Shown: piece after piece, positions 31,708 to 40,800 of the stretch
Layout of the letters: each line of letters begins with the position of its first letter
Position numbering within the stretch: the first letter of the stretch is position 1
NCBI GenBank assembly: GCA_901472505.1
Contig: LR590468.1
Location: 2,517,501-2,581,500, forward strand
DNA length: 64,000 bases
Origin: Proteus vulgaris
GTDB lineage: Bacteria; Pseudomonadota; Gammaproteobacteria; Enterobacterales; Enterobacteriaceae
Direction: 5' to 3'
Notes under the pieces: generated by a model
Databases searched by the model: none
What the model was told of the DNA's origin: nothing
The model's input: the letters and a program-made list of their open reading frames with translations, nothing else
Translations under genes and position numbers: made by a program

Positions 31708-31713
31708 TAATAG

Positions 31714-33054
31714 TTATATATCTAAGCGCTTGGCTTGCCATCTACGAGAATGCCAACGCCATGCGTTAGTTAAGCCTCGTAACCACTCATCACAAAGAAA
31801 ACCAATCCAGATACCTATTAAGCCCATTTCCATCTTAATACCAAGGAAATAACCCACAGGAATAGCGACTCCCCACATAAAGCAAATTGCGGTTATAAGG
31901 GGGAATTTAGCATCGCCGGCCGCACGTAAGGCATTAACCATCACGATATTAAATGTACGACCTGGTTCTAAAAAGACCGATAAAATAAACAGAGGAATTA
32001 ATTGGTTGATAATGCGTTGATCTTCAGTAATGGAATACAAAATAGGATCACGCATAAACCAATAAATAATAACAACCCCAATCGTGAATATCACACCGGT
32101 TTTTAAACTTTTCCAACCACGATTAAAGGCATCATCAAAGCGTTTTGCACCAACTAAGTGACCCACTAATATTTCATTACCAATACTAATCGCAATACCA
32201 AAAAGCATTAAAAATAGTGATAATTGGAAATAAAGCGTTTGTGCTGCAAGAGGAACTTCACCCATTAAACCAATAAAGGCAGATGCAGTCATATAATGTA
32301 AAATCCAAACCAAGTTTTCTCCCGCGGCGGGTAAACCAATATGTAGGATCTTCCCTAACATATTTTTAGACCACACGACGAGTTGTTTGGCTTCGAATTT
32401 AATACGTAAACCGTAGAACAGTAATCCACACAGTAAAATAACGGCAATAATACGACCGACAACGGTAGACCAAGCAACGCCCACTAATCCGTATTGTGGT
32501 AAACCAAAGAAGCCGTAAAGTACAATCATATTACCAATCACGGTAACAATATTGGCTATCAATGTGACATACATGGCTGCTTTAGATTTGCCATAAACTC
32601 TCAGACAAGCTGCAAGAATAATCGAGATTGCCTCAGGAATAAGGCAAATACCAATAATATGTAGGTAATTGTAGCCATCTTGCACTAAATGCTCAGGCGT
32701 ATTCATAAGATGTAGAATATTGTAGCCAAAGAAAAGAATTATCAAAGCGCTACTAATACCTAGCAAAGAGTTAAAAGCGATAGAAATATGGATGGCTTGG
32801 CTGGCTTTTTCTCTTTTACCTGCACCTAAATATTGTGCAATAACAACGCTACATCCCACACTAATAAAGCTAAAGATGGTGATAAAAAGGTCAAAAACTT
32901 GGTTACCGACGCCCATAGCTGCTAAGTAAGCAGTGGAAACGTGGCTTACCATGTAAGTATTAATTAATAGTGTGGCTAGATGTAGGAATATATCTATAAA
33001 TATCGGCCAACTAAGAGAGAAAAGCGAGCGATCCGCTACATCAGATTGATGCAT
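31714..33054 (-). CDS. MATE-family multidrug/metabolite exporter
   Basis: The 446-residue protein has about 12 hydrophobic helices in two similar halves, as in MATE transporters that use Na+ or H+ gradients to expel cationic drugs. Typical segments are LFSLSWPIFIDIFLHLATLL, GVGNQVFDLFITIFSFISVG (first half) and HYMTASAFIGLMGEVPLAAQ, IGNEILVGHLVGAKRFDDAF (second half). The C-terminal WRWHSRRWQAKRL is basic. The substrate cannot be told. It is monocistronic and divergent from ddh across 199 bp. Confidence 0.85.
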   Translation of the reverse strand: MHQSDVADRSLFSLSWPIFIDIFLHLATLLINTYMVSHVSTAYLAAMGVGNQVFDLFITIFSFISVGCSVVIAQYLGAGKREKASQAIHISIAFNSLLGISSALIILFFGYNILHLMNTPEHLVQDGYNYLHIIGICLIPEAISIILAACLRVYGKSKAAMYVTLIANIVTVIGNMIVLYGFFGLPQYGLVGVAWSTVVGRIIAVILLCGLLFYGLRIKFEAKQLVVWSKNMLGKILHIGLPAAGENLVWILHYMTASAFIGLMGEVPLAAQTLYFQLSLFLMLFGIAISIGNEILVGHLVGAKRFDDAFNRGWKSLKTGVIFTIGVVIIYWFMRDPILYSITEDQRIINQLIPLFILSVFLEPGRTFNIVMVNALRAAGDAKFPLITAICFMWGVAIPVGYFLGIKMEMGLIGIWIGFLCDEWLRGLTNAWRWHSRRWQAKRLDI

Positions 33055-33253
33055 TGAAAACCTTCTTAAAAACAGAGTGAAATCGATTTATTAATATAAC
33101 GCGTAGGAAGGTAGAAGATTCTACAAGGTTTATTTATAAGGTAATAGCGCAAATAATGTTTATCTGGCAAAAAAGATATTTATATGGTTTATTCATTGAT
33201 AACTAATCACTATTATCATTAAGAGATGATTAACGTTAAAGTCAGGGGAATTA

Positions 33254-34154
33254 ATGAATACTAAAATAAAAGTAGCGATTGTAGGTTATGGCAATATTGG
33301 TCGATTTGCATTAGAGGCTGTTCAAGCGGCTCAAGATTTTGAATTAATAGGTGTTGTTCGTCGTGATATTAATAATATTCCAGAAGAACTGCAAAATATT
33401 ACCGTGACTAACGATATCAAAACATTAGGTAATGTTGATGTTGCGCTCTTGTGTTCACCGACACGTGCAATTAAAGAGTTAGCTAAATCTATTTTAAGTT
33501 TAGGCATTAATACAGTAGATAGTTTTGATGTTCACAGTGAAATCGTGTCATTGAAAACAGAACTAGATGAAGTCGCGAAAAAAACATGATCGCGTAGCTG
33601 TTATTTCTGCGGGATGGGATCCGGGTTCTGATTCCATCATTCGAACTTTAATGTTAGCCATGGCGCCAAAAGGGATCACTTATACAAACTTTGGCCCTGG
33701 TATGAGCATGGGGCATAGCGTAGCAGCCAAAGCTATTGATGGTGTAAAAGATGCGCTTTCAATGACTATTCCATTAGGGACTGGTGTCCATCGTCGTATG
33801 GTTTACGTGGAGTTAGAAGCTGGGGCAAATTTTAATCAAGTAGAGCAAGCGATTAAAGCTGATAGCTATTTCTCTTCTGATGAAACCCATGTTAAGCAAG
33901 TCGATTGTGTCGATAGCTTAAAAGATGTTGGGCATGGTGTTCATATGACTCATAAAGGTGTTTCGGGTAAAACGCATAATCAATTATTTGAATATTCAAT
34001 GCGTATTAACAATCCTGCATTGACGTCTCAATTTATGGTCTCAGCGGCAAGAGCTAGTATGAAGCAACGCGCGGGTGCATATACGGTTATTGAGATCCCA
34101 CCTGTTGATTTCTTAGCGGGTGATTTAAATACATTAGTTGCAAAATTGGTCTAA
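33254..34154 (+). CDS. ddh: meso-Diaminopimelate D-dehydrogenase (one frameshift)
   Basis: Ddh reductively aminates tetrahydrodipicolinate to meso-DAP with NADPH and ammonia, a one-step branch to lysine and peptidoglycan. The N-terminal Rossmann motif is [14 protein letters not shown]. The second frame carries [37 protein letters not shown] and [16 protein letters not shown]. The break is near 33580, where GCGAAAAAAACATG has one A too many. Corrected length is 299 residues. It starts with AGGGGAATTA before ATG. The enzyme is known from Proteus vulgaris but is absent from E. coli, which supports the genus assignment. Confidence 0.9.
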
Positions 34155-34240
34155 TTTTCATTAGTACTTTCTGTATAAAATATTGCCCACATAATGTGGG
34201 CAATATAGGTTAACGCTTAGGCAAACTTGATGATTTTGAA

Positions 34241-35068
34241 TTAGCGTTTAATACTTTTAAATTCTTTGGTCGTTGCGGTTAATGCCACTTCTGTTGGTAA
34301 ACGTTCCATTGAACTTGCACCATAGAAGCCGTGACAATCAGGGCAATTATCTAAGATATATTGTGCATCTTCTGGCGTTGCAATTGGACCACCATGACAA
34401 AGCACAATGACATCAGAACGCACAGCTTTAGCGGCTTTTGCCCAGTCATTAATTAAAGGAACACAGTCCACTAATGTCAGCGCGGTTTCTGCACCAATGT
34501 TACCGCCAGTAGTTAATCCCATATGTGGCACAATAATATCTGCGCCAGCCTCAGTCATTGCAATGGCGTCTTCACGACTAAAGACATAAGGTGTGGTTAG
34601 TAGATCTTTTTCGTGAGCTAGACGGATCATCTCCACTTCAAGCCCATATCCCATACCCGTTTCTTCTAAATTCGCACGGAAATTACCGTCAATTAAGCCA
34701 ACAGTTGGGAAATTTTGTACACCGGCAAATCCTGTCGCTTTGACATCATCTAAAAACTTATCAAAGTTACAGAATGGATCGGTGCCATTTACTCCTGCAA
34801 GTACTGGGGTATGTTTAACAACAGGTAAGACTTCTTTTGCCATATCCATCACGATTTCATTAGCGTTACCATAAGCTAATAAACCTGCTAAAGATCCTCG
34901 GCCTGCCATACGGTAACGACCTGAGTTATAAATAACAATAAGGTCTATACCACCGGCTTCTTCACATTTAGCAGAAAGGCCGGTGCCTGCACCACCACCA
35001 ATAATTGGTTCATGGCGCGCGATCATTTCGTTGAATTTTTTTAGTAATGTTTCACGTGAATGAGTCAT
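34241..35068 (-). CDS. PEP hydrolase-like TIM-barrel protein (Tm-1 C-terminal domain family)
   Basis: The 275-residue product is a TIM-barrel protein of the phosphoenolpyruvate hydrolase-like family. Conserved segments are [69 protein letters not shown] and [14 protein letters not shown]. The start [15 protein letters not shown] follows GGAGAAAGAAG. It begins 16 bp after the Tm-1-like ATP-binding gene and is surely co-transcribed. In plants and fungi the two domains are fused, as in the tomato antiviral protein Tm-1. The substrate is unknown. Confidence 0.85.
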   Translation of the reverse strand: MTHSRETLLKKFNEMIARHEPIIGGGAGTGLSAKCEEAGGIDLIVIYNSGRYRMAGRGSLAGLLAYGNANEIVMDMAKEVLPVVKHTPVLAGVNGTDPFCNFDKFLDDVKATGFAGVQNFPTVGLIDGNFRANLEETGMGYGLEVEMIRLAHEKDLLTTPYVFSREDAIAMTEAGADIIVPHMGLTTGGNIGAETALTLVDCVPLINDWAKAAKAVRSDVIVLCHGGPIATPEDAQYILDNCPDCHGFYGASSMERLPTEVALTATTKEFKSIKR

Positions 35069-35084
35069 TCTTCTTTCTCCGTGG

Positions 35085-36296
35085 TTAACAAATAAGTTCC
35101 TGGTGTAAATCATAAATTTGCTGAGTAAACTCAGCTGAGTTTATGTGATAAGGACTGATGACTAATTGACGAGTCTCTGTCTCTTTAAATGTTGTTATAA
35201 ATGCATCAAAAAACGCTTGATTTGCTTTTGGATCCCAAAAAGGACCCCCTTCAATATCCAGAGCAGAAAAACCGCCCTGTGGTAATACAAACCGTAATGG
35301 ACCTTCACACTGATTCATTTTTTCAGCGATCCAAATACCCAATTGACGGTTTTGCTCTGGTGTTGTGCGCATTAAGGTGACTTGTGCATTATGATGATAA
35401 AATTGACGCCCTTTATACTTCTCAGGAACACTAGAAGGGCGACCAAAATTCACCATATCTAATGCACCGCAAGAACCGATATAAGGGGTTTTAGTACGGG
35501 CGATTGCACCAAAACGATCTTCATCACAAGCAAGTACACCATCAAACAAGTAATCACATACTTCGGTTGTGGTAAGATCTAACATACTATGAAGTAGGTG
35601 ACTGTCTGCCAGTTTTTCCATGGCTTTACCGCCACTTCCTGTTGCATGAAAAACAAGGCAGTCATAATTATTTTCAAGTTTTTTTGTGAGTTGTTGTACA
35701 CAAGGCGTGGTGACACCAAACATCGTTAGTGCTACCGCAGGCTTATCAACAACATGTTCTTCTTGGTAAAAATAAACAGCACCAGCGATTTGATTCGCTG
35801 CATTTCTTAATACCTTGCGAGAAATGCGATTTAAGCCGGATACATCCGTAACGGAGTACATCATTGAGATATCACTTGCGCCGATATAGCCTGAAATATC
35901 GCCAGACGCCATCGTCGATACCATCAATTTAGGTACACCAATTGGCAAAGATTGCATTGCTGGTGTAATCAGTGCCGTTCCCCCTGATCCGCCTAGCCCA
36001 AGAATGGCTAAGACATCATCTTGGTGAGTTAAATAGTGTTCAAATGCGATTGACATTGCTTCTATTGCTTTCCCTCTGTCGCCACAGAAAACAACTTCTG
36101 GGCCATTGGGGTGAAAGCGTGCAACTTCAGCTGCTGTGACATCAGCTTCTCTTGCTAATGCCGTGGGTTTTGTTGTCAAATCAACTGTTTTAACAGGAAG
36201 GCCTGCTTTTTTAATTAAATCACTGACATAAAAAATCTCAGCACTTTTAGTATCAAGCGTTGTGGCAATATAAATAGAACCAGCATACTGTTTCAT
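35085..36296 (-). CDS. Tm-1-like ATP-binding protein (UPF0261)
   Basis: The 403-residue product belongs to UPF0261, the N-terminal nucleotide-binding domain of tomato Tm-1. Conserved blocks are [72 protein letters not shown], and [20 protein letters not shown]. The start [11 protein letters not shown] follows GGAAGG at 4 nt. A longer frame upstream would run through the operator region. It leads the operon with the TIM-barrel gene and faces a TetR gene across two palindromes. A catabolic role is often guessed; none is shown. Confidence 0.85.
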   Translation of the reverse strand: MKQYAGSIYIATTLDTKSAEIFYVSDLIKKAGLPVKTVDLTTKPTALAREADVTAAEVARFHPNGPEVVFCGDRGKAIEAMSIAFEHYLTHQDDVLAILGLGGSGGTALITPAMQSLPIGVPKLMVSTMASGDISGYIGASDISMMYSVTDVSGLNRISRKVLRNAANQIAGAVYFYQEEHVVDKPAVALTMFGVTTPCVQQLTKKLENNYDCLVFHATGSGGKAMEKLADSHLLHSMLDLTTTEVCDYLFDGVLACDEDRFGAIARTKTPYIGSCGALDMVNFGRPSSVPEKYKGRQFYHHNAQVTLMRTTPEQNRQLGIWIAEKMNQCEGPLRFVLPQGGFSALDIEGGPFWDPKANQAFFDAFITTFKETETRQLVISPYHINSAEFTQQIYDLHQELIC

Positions 36297-36346
36297 AAGC
36301 CTTCCCATACCTTTTATGATTATCGACGAATAGATTATAATCATAA

Positions 36347-36396
36347 TGAGACTTGAGTTTCATTTATCATAGCACCATTTTGAGACACCTGTCTCA
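36347..36396. promoter_or_regulatory. Two operator palindromes between the Tm-1-like operon and tetR
   Basis: TGAGACACCTGTCTCA (36381-36396) is a perfect 7-bp inverted repeat with a CC centre. TGAGACTTGAGTTTCA (36347-36362) is a second copy with one mismatched pair and the same outer half-site. Their centres are 34 bp apart, about three helical turns. The first lies 51 bp upstream of the Tm-1-like start. The adjacent TetR-type regulator is the natural candidate to bind both. Confidence 0.7.
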
Positions 36397-36543
36397 TAAT
36401 TTTTATTTTTTGTACGCTAAAGGTCGATAAGGTGTGATTAATCACCTAAAGTAAACGTCAAGTTTTGTGAGTATTTAGCTTAAGGTAAGCTAGGCATATA
36501 TAAGTCAGACATATAAAAAAGTAGAAATAACGAAGGATTTTTT

Positions 36544-37176
36544 ATGAGTTACAGTGATGAAACGGATGCAATGTCCGGTACACGAAAAAGGACCCATCAA
36601 TTATTGGTGACAACAGCGTTGGGGCTTTTCGAGCAAGGGATGTTACCGACAGTGTCGGAATTAGCGGCACATGCAGGTGTTTCGAGAGCAACCGCATATC
36701 GTTATTTTCCCACACAAAGTGATTTAATTAGTGCTACAGTTGATGCAAGTTTAGCACCGATCATTGCATGGACGCCAACTCCTGAAGATAATACGCAACA
36801 GCGTATTACTAAATTGCTCGATCTTGCCTACCCACAAATGTTTAAACATGAAGGTGCACTGCGTGGTGCATTACAAGTTTCATTACAGCAATGGGCAAAA
36901 GAGAGACAATCGAGTGAATACGCAGAAAAACGATTTATTCGCGGTCATCGTAAAGAGATCCTACTCAAAGTAATTGAGCCTTTAAAAGCACATTATCCTC
37001 AAGAAATGTGGGATAAAGTGATTAAATCATTCTCTTTGATTTATGGTTCTGAAGTCTTTTTAGTAATGAAAGATATCTGGAAAATGGATGATCAACAGGT
37101 TATTGATATGACTCAATGGATGGCAAAAGCTATCCTAAATCAGGCAAAATCTGATTATCCCGCAGATAACGATTAA
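36544..37176 (+). CDS. TetR/AcrR-family transcriptional regulator
   Basis: The 210-residue product has an N-terminal TetR helix-turn-helix (TVSELAAHAGVSRATAYRYF, residues about 39-58) and a variable helical ligand domain. The start follows AAGGA. It is divergent from the Tm-1-like operon, with two TGAGAC palindromes between. This is the typical arrangement of a local repressor and its operator. It is followed after 64 bp by a YheO-like regulator on the same strand. The ligand is unknown but is probably a substrate or product of the divergent operon. Confidence 0.85.
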   Translation: MSYSDETDAMSGTRKRTHQLLVTTALGLFEQGMLPTVSELAAHAGVSRATAYRYFPTQSDLISATVDASLAPIIAWTPTPEDNTQQRITKLLDLAYPQMFKHEGALRGALQVSLQQWAKERQSSEYAEKRFIRGHRKEILLKVIEPLKAHYPQEMWDKVIKSFSLIYGSEVFLVMKDIWKMDDQQVIDMTQWMAKAILNQAKSDYPADND

Positions 37177-37240
37177 TTATTTGAATAAATCGGTTAAAAT
37201 TGTATAAATCATTTACGTTTTAGCTATTGCAGGGATCGTT

Positions 37241-37873
37241 ATGTCACACAAAACAGAAGACCAAGAGTGGCTGGTAGAACAACTACAATTTATTGCACAA
37301 GGCATTGGTAAAACATTATCGCCTTTTTGTGAAGTTGTACTTCATGATCTAACCGATAGTGAAAATACCATTATGGTCATTGAAAATAACCTATCAGGTA
37401 GAAAAGTTGGGGACAGAGCAACTGAGCTGGGAATGGCGCGTATTGAATCGTCAGATTTCCCTCAAATAGTGGCTAACTATCCCAATCAGTTCCCTGATGG
37501 TAGAACAGCAAAAAGTACTTCTATCGGTATTAAAGATAAGCAAGGCAATTATGTCGCAGCGTTATGTTTAAATATTGATATTTCAATGATCAAAGGATTA
37601 CAAATGGTACTTAACCAATTTGCGACCCTTGAAGAAGGTAATGACATTATTGAAACCTTTAGTTCAGTGACTGAAGATTCGCTGAAAAAACGTATTGATG
37701 AGTTTTCTGCGACTTATTCGGTCACTCCAAGAGCATTAAAACCGCATCAACGACGCGAATTGCTACTGTGTTTACAGGATGAAGGTTATCTTTCACTGCG
37801 TAAGGCAATGGAAATTACCGCACAATACCTTGGTGTTTCAAGAGCGACCGTGTATAACGATTTAAAAGAGTAG
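37241..37873 (+). CDS. YheO/DauR-like PAS-HTH transcriptional regulator
   Basis: The 210-residue product has an N-terminal YheO-like PAS domain (about residues 10-120: LSPFCEVVLHDLTDSENTIM, then SIGIKDKQGNYVAALCLNID). The C-terminal DNA-binding helix-turn-helix is about residues 165-205 (QRRELLLCLQDEGYL, then AAQYLGVSRATVYNDL with Ala replaced as TAQYLG). DauR of this family regulates D-arginine catabolism; E. coli YheO is uncharacterised. Two regulators in tandem beside the Tm-1-like pair suggest its expression is tightly conditional. It ends at a strong terminator. Confidence 0.82.
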   Translation: MSHKTEDQEWLVEQLQFIAQGIGKTLSPFCEVVLHDLTDSENTIMVIENNLSGRKVGDRATELGMARIESSDFPQIVANYPNQFPDGRTAKSTSIGIKDKQGNYVAALCLNIDISMIKGLQMVLNQFATLEEGNDIIETFSSVTEDSLKKRIDEFSATYSVTPRALKPHQRRELLLCLQDEGYLSLRKAMEITAQYLGVSRATVYNDLKE

Positions 37874-37926
37874 TATTTTTTAAGTATAATGATTAGTCAT
37901 TAATAAAGAATAAATAAATTTTTTTA

Positions 37927-37958
37927 AAAAAAGATATCATTTATTGATATCTTTTTTT
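37927..37958 (+). terminator. Intrinsic terminator after the YheO-like gene
   Basis: AAAAAAGATATCA (37927-37939) pairs with TGATATCTTTTTT (37945-37957) with a 5-nt loop and T-run. Confidence 0.88.
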
Positions 37959-38103
37959 ATTTATATTTTTTTAGTTTTATAATATGTCGTATTTTTATTA
38001 AAAGTGGTTAACTGATTACTATTGTGTGATTTTTATAAACATAAAAAAAGGAGAAGAATAAAATGAGTGATAAATAGTTTAATTAAGTATTTAGGTGAAA
38101 ATT

Positions 38104-40065
38104 ATGAATGTAAATGGATTGAAGAGTTTTGATGCAAGAATTTCGTTTTCAACTAGTCGTGTTGTTTTTGATAACGATAAATTAACTATTACGAAAAATA
38201 TAAAAAATATATCTAACACAACGACAAAGTTTAACTTTGTCAAGAAAGTATTTAATGCAATGAGAAAATTTTCTACGCTATTAATGATGAGTCAAAGCGG
38301 GAGAATGGGAATAGAAAATAGAAAAGGAAATATTGTTAGATATACAGATGAAATGAATATTCTAAATAGCAGATTTAATGAATGTTTTGAACTTCAAAAT
38401 GAAAATTCAAAGGAGTTAAAAAATAAAGGCAATGAATTGGATTCATTGATAATAAATAGAGAAAATTTAAAGTTAACATTACTTAATAATGATATATTTA
38501 ATGAATTTATACATAACGAAAAAGAGTTGGAATTGATTTTAAATGATCCTGAAAAATTAAAGGAATTAATAAATAACAATGAGAGTTTTAAAAGTAAAAT
38601 AGATAATGATGAAAAAATAGGAAAAATAATAAAAAATTTTTTAAAAAGTAATAGAATAGAATTAGAAAAAAATTTAGAAAGCGCTATTGATTTAAAAAAT
38701 AAATTAATAATAGAGGAAAGAAAAGTAGATCATTTTTTATCTTTAATAGAAAATGAGAATGTATCCTTCAACGATAGATATAGTTTTTTTAACTACTTAA
38801 ATGAGTTAAAAAGAGCAGAGTCTTTTTGCCAACAATCTGGAAATCCTAGTGATGAGCAACTTGCTGATGTATTTAAAAATATCTTTGAAGAAAGAATTTC
38901 AAGAGTAAAAGAAAGTGATGTTAAAAAAATATATAGTGAAGTAATAGACACTTATCATTATGAAACCTTTTTTTTAAAAGAAAATAAGAGCATTTTAGCT
39001 AATTTTTCCTCCAATAATGAGAAAGAGAAATTTCTTTCTAAAATTAATTTCTTAGTTTCCATCTCAGAGAGTCACCCAGATATATTGAATAATCTTTTTG
39101 ATCAAAATATCTCTGATAAATTACATGATATAATGCATACAATACTTAATGAAGAATATCATGACTCTGGAGTGAATATTTCTTATTTTAATACTAAGAA
39201 TACTTGGATTAAAGAGTACATGAATGAGTTTTATGGGAGTGAAAGAAAAATAACAACTCAAAGTGTAGGTACAAATACTGAAAATGAAAAAATAACTCAA
39301 AGTGTAGGTACAAATACTGAAAATGAAAAAATAACTCAAAGTGTAGGTAAAAATACTGAAAATGAAAATGAAAAAATAACTCAAAGTGAGGGTACAAATA
39401 CTGATATTCAAGATGTAGATAGTTATAACAATAATGCTGTTTATTCTAATGAAAAATCTCATGATGGAGAGGTTTTTTTTGAGATTGAAGGCTTAGATTC
39501 CATTTTGAAAGAATTCAGCACTGAATTAAAGAATAGGGATATATCTAATTATAGTCAATTCAATGATGCTATCAAAAATATGTTGGATAAACTTTCTGTT
39601 TTGAGTGATGTTATTACGGAAACTCTTGAATCACCAATAGTAGAAGAAAAAAAATTATTGGTCTCAGTAGAAAATATGGAGATTTTTTCAAAGACTATTT
39701 ATTCTATTCAACAACAACTAGTGTCAATTAAACCTGATTACGCTTCTGGATTAGGTAACATCAATAACTTTTATCCTGAAATTCAGCGTTCAACAGAGGA
39801 TATTTCTGATGCATTTGAGAATATTATCAATATAATAACGCCATCTCGTGGTAGTGATTCAACAAAATCTGAAATAAAAACATTATTGAGTCGTGTTTTT
39901 AATAAAATAAATACGTCTAAAATCGTTTTAAGAAAAGAAATGCTGAATGTTGCTATAGAATTATTTGATAAACTAGTTAAAGAATCAGAATCTAAACTAA
40001 CGGATGATTTTTCTGAGGTAAAAGGGAAAAAAAACACTGTATTAACTAATAATAAGATTAAATAG
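38104..40065 (+). CDS. Large AT-rich orphan protein with tandem repeats, possible secreted effector
   Basis: The 653-residue product starts MNVNGLKSFDARISFSTSRV, preceded by AGGTG at 7 nt. It is rich in Lys, Glu, Asn, Ile and Ser, highly helical, and has no signal peptide. One modest hydrophobic stretch lies near residues 50-62. Residues about 383-435 hold four imperfect copies of a 13-residue repeat (ITQSVGTNTENEK). The Ser/Asn/Thr-rich N-terminus, low GC and lack of homology I can name resemble type III or other secreted effectors, but no secretion genes are nearby. Parts resemble the products at 30168 and 30897. A four-codon cistron with an AGGAG site lies just upstream (38062-38076). Function unknown. 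Confidence 0.7.
   Translation: MNVNGLKSFDARISFSTSRVVFDNDKLTITKNIKNISNTTTKFNFVKKVFNAMRKFSTLLMMSQSGRMGIENRKGNIVRYTDEMNILNSRFNECFELQNENSKELKNKGNELDSLIINRENLKLTLLNNDIFNEFIHNEKELELILNDPEKLKELINNNESFKSKIDNDEKIGKIIKNFLKSNRIELEKNLESAIDLKNKLIIEERKVDHFLSLIENENVSFNDRYSFFNYLNELKRAESFCQQSGNPSDEQLADVFKNIFEERISRVKESDVKKIYSEVIDTYHYETFFLKENKSILANFSSNNEKEKFLSKINFLVSISESHPDILNNLFDQNISDKLHDIMHTILNEEYHDSGVNISYFNTKNTWIKEYMNEFYGSERKITTQSVGTNTENEKITQSVGTNTENEKITQSVGKNTENENEKITQSEGTNTDIQDVDSYNNNAVYSNEKSHDGEVFFEIEGLDSILKEFSTELKNRDISNYSQFNDAIKNMLDKLSVLSDVITETLESPIVEEKKLLVSVENMEIFSKTIYSIQQQLVSIKPDYASGLGNINNFYPEIQRSTEDISDAFENIINIITPSRGSDSTKSEIKTLLSRVFNKINTSKIVLRKEMLNVAIELFDKLVKESESKLTDDFSEVKGKKNTVLTNNKIK
39250..39411 (+). 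repeat. In-frame 39-bp tandem repeat within the orphan gene
   Basis: Units begin near 39250, 39292, 39331 and 39376 and share ACTCAAAGTGTAGGTAC and AAATACTGAAAATGAAAA. Copies two and three are almost identical. The third carries an extra GAAAAT duplication (ENENEK). The fourth has diverged (SEGTNTDIQD). All indels are multiples of three, so the reading frame is under selection. Confidence 0.9.
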
Positions 40066-40082
40066 ATGAATATATACCAACG

Positions 40083-40316
40083 TTGGGAAGGCGTATTCGT
40101 ATTAATAATAAAGTAGCATCAAATAATAAAGTAGTATCAAATAGTGATTCAAAAACAAACAGCGAGCTTTCAAAAAGTAAATCAAAAGAAAGATACAATG
40201 CTATCAATAGGTCGATTGATAATGTACTTTCAGATATTAAGGAGCTTATTGAAGGTAATGATAAAAAACCAGTGATAATCAAAAATATTTCCTTAAATAA
40301 TATTTTTTATCACTAA
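40083..40316 (+). CDS. Doubtful small ORF after the orphan gene
   Basis: A 77-codon frame with a TTG start encodes a basic, Ser/Asn/Lys-rich peptide (VVSNSDSKTNSELSKSKSKE, then NRSIDNVLSDIKELIEGNDK). Its composition is like that of the preceding orphan product. It has no ribosome site, begins 17 bp after that gene's stop in another frame, and overlaps the 3' end of the convergent acetyltransferase. It could be a lost C-terminal part of the orphan protein or noise. Confidence 0.25.
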   Translation: MGRRIRINNKVASNNKVVSNSDSKTNSELSKSKSKERYNAINRSIDNVLSDIKELIEGNDKKPVIIKNISLNNIFYH

Positions 40317-40689
40317 TCGGATAATTTTCTAACGTGCCAAATATCTCAAATCCCTGCTTTTGGTAAAAAGGCAGGGCTTGAAAGCTAAAGGTATCGACCT
40401 CAGCATATTTGGCGCCTTTCTCTTTTGCTGTGTTTTCCATTGTTTGCAGTAATTCTGTACCTATGTTTTGTCCACGATAGGCTTTATCTACCCATAAATA
40501 GCGGATCCGTAGCCAATTTCCTAAAATATCCCCCGTGATCCCACCTATTTTTTTACCGTTCTCTTCTTTAAAAACAGCAAGTGGAGTGTATTGCTCCATC
40601 TGAATATAATGAAGATTGTGGGTTAGCAATCCTTCATAAATTTCATTGATCTCATTCGGTGTTGGATTTGTGGTAATTTTTAACGACAT
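40279..40689 (-). CDS. GNAT-family N-acetyltransferase
   Basis: The 136-residue product has the GNAT acetyl-CoA signature in motif A (WVDKAYRGQNIGTELLQTME, residues about 66-85; R/QxxGxG type) and the motif B end FYQKQGFEIFGTLENYP. These are common to small-molecule or protein acetyltransferases. The substrate cannot be inferred. The start MSLKITTNPTPNEINEIYEG is followed by a normal frame, and the gene is monocistronic, divergent from abrB across 111 bp. Composition is closer to the core genome than to the AT-rich island it abuts. Confidence 0.85.
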   Translation of the reverse strand: MSLKITTNPTPNEINEIYEGLLTHNLHYIQMEQYTPLAVFKEENGKKIGGITGDILGNWLRIRYLWVDKAYRGQNIGTELLQTMENTAKEKGAKYAEVDTFSFQALPFYQKQGFEIFGTLENYPISDKKYYLRKYF

Positions 40690-40800
40690 AATTGGCTCTT
40701 AATATTAATAAAAATAATAATTACATTATCACTATTTGGTTATTAAATATTTATATAAATGCTAGGATAAAACAATAATTAAAAAACTGGATAACACAAC

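Noticed and set aside
30786..31713. A mobile element in the AT-rich gap
   Set aside because: No transposase-like frame, terminal repeats or target-site duplications are visible; only fragments of the orphan family are seen.
39250..39411. The tandem units as a CRISPR array
   Set aside because: There are no unique spacers; the units are contiguous, keep the reading frame and encode protein repeats.
39121..39462. A 113-codon open frame antisense to the repeat region of the orphan gene
   Set aside because: It is the mirror of the tandem repeats, gives a low-complexity Phe/Tyr/Ser/Ile string and lacks a ribosome site.
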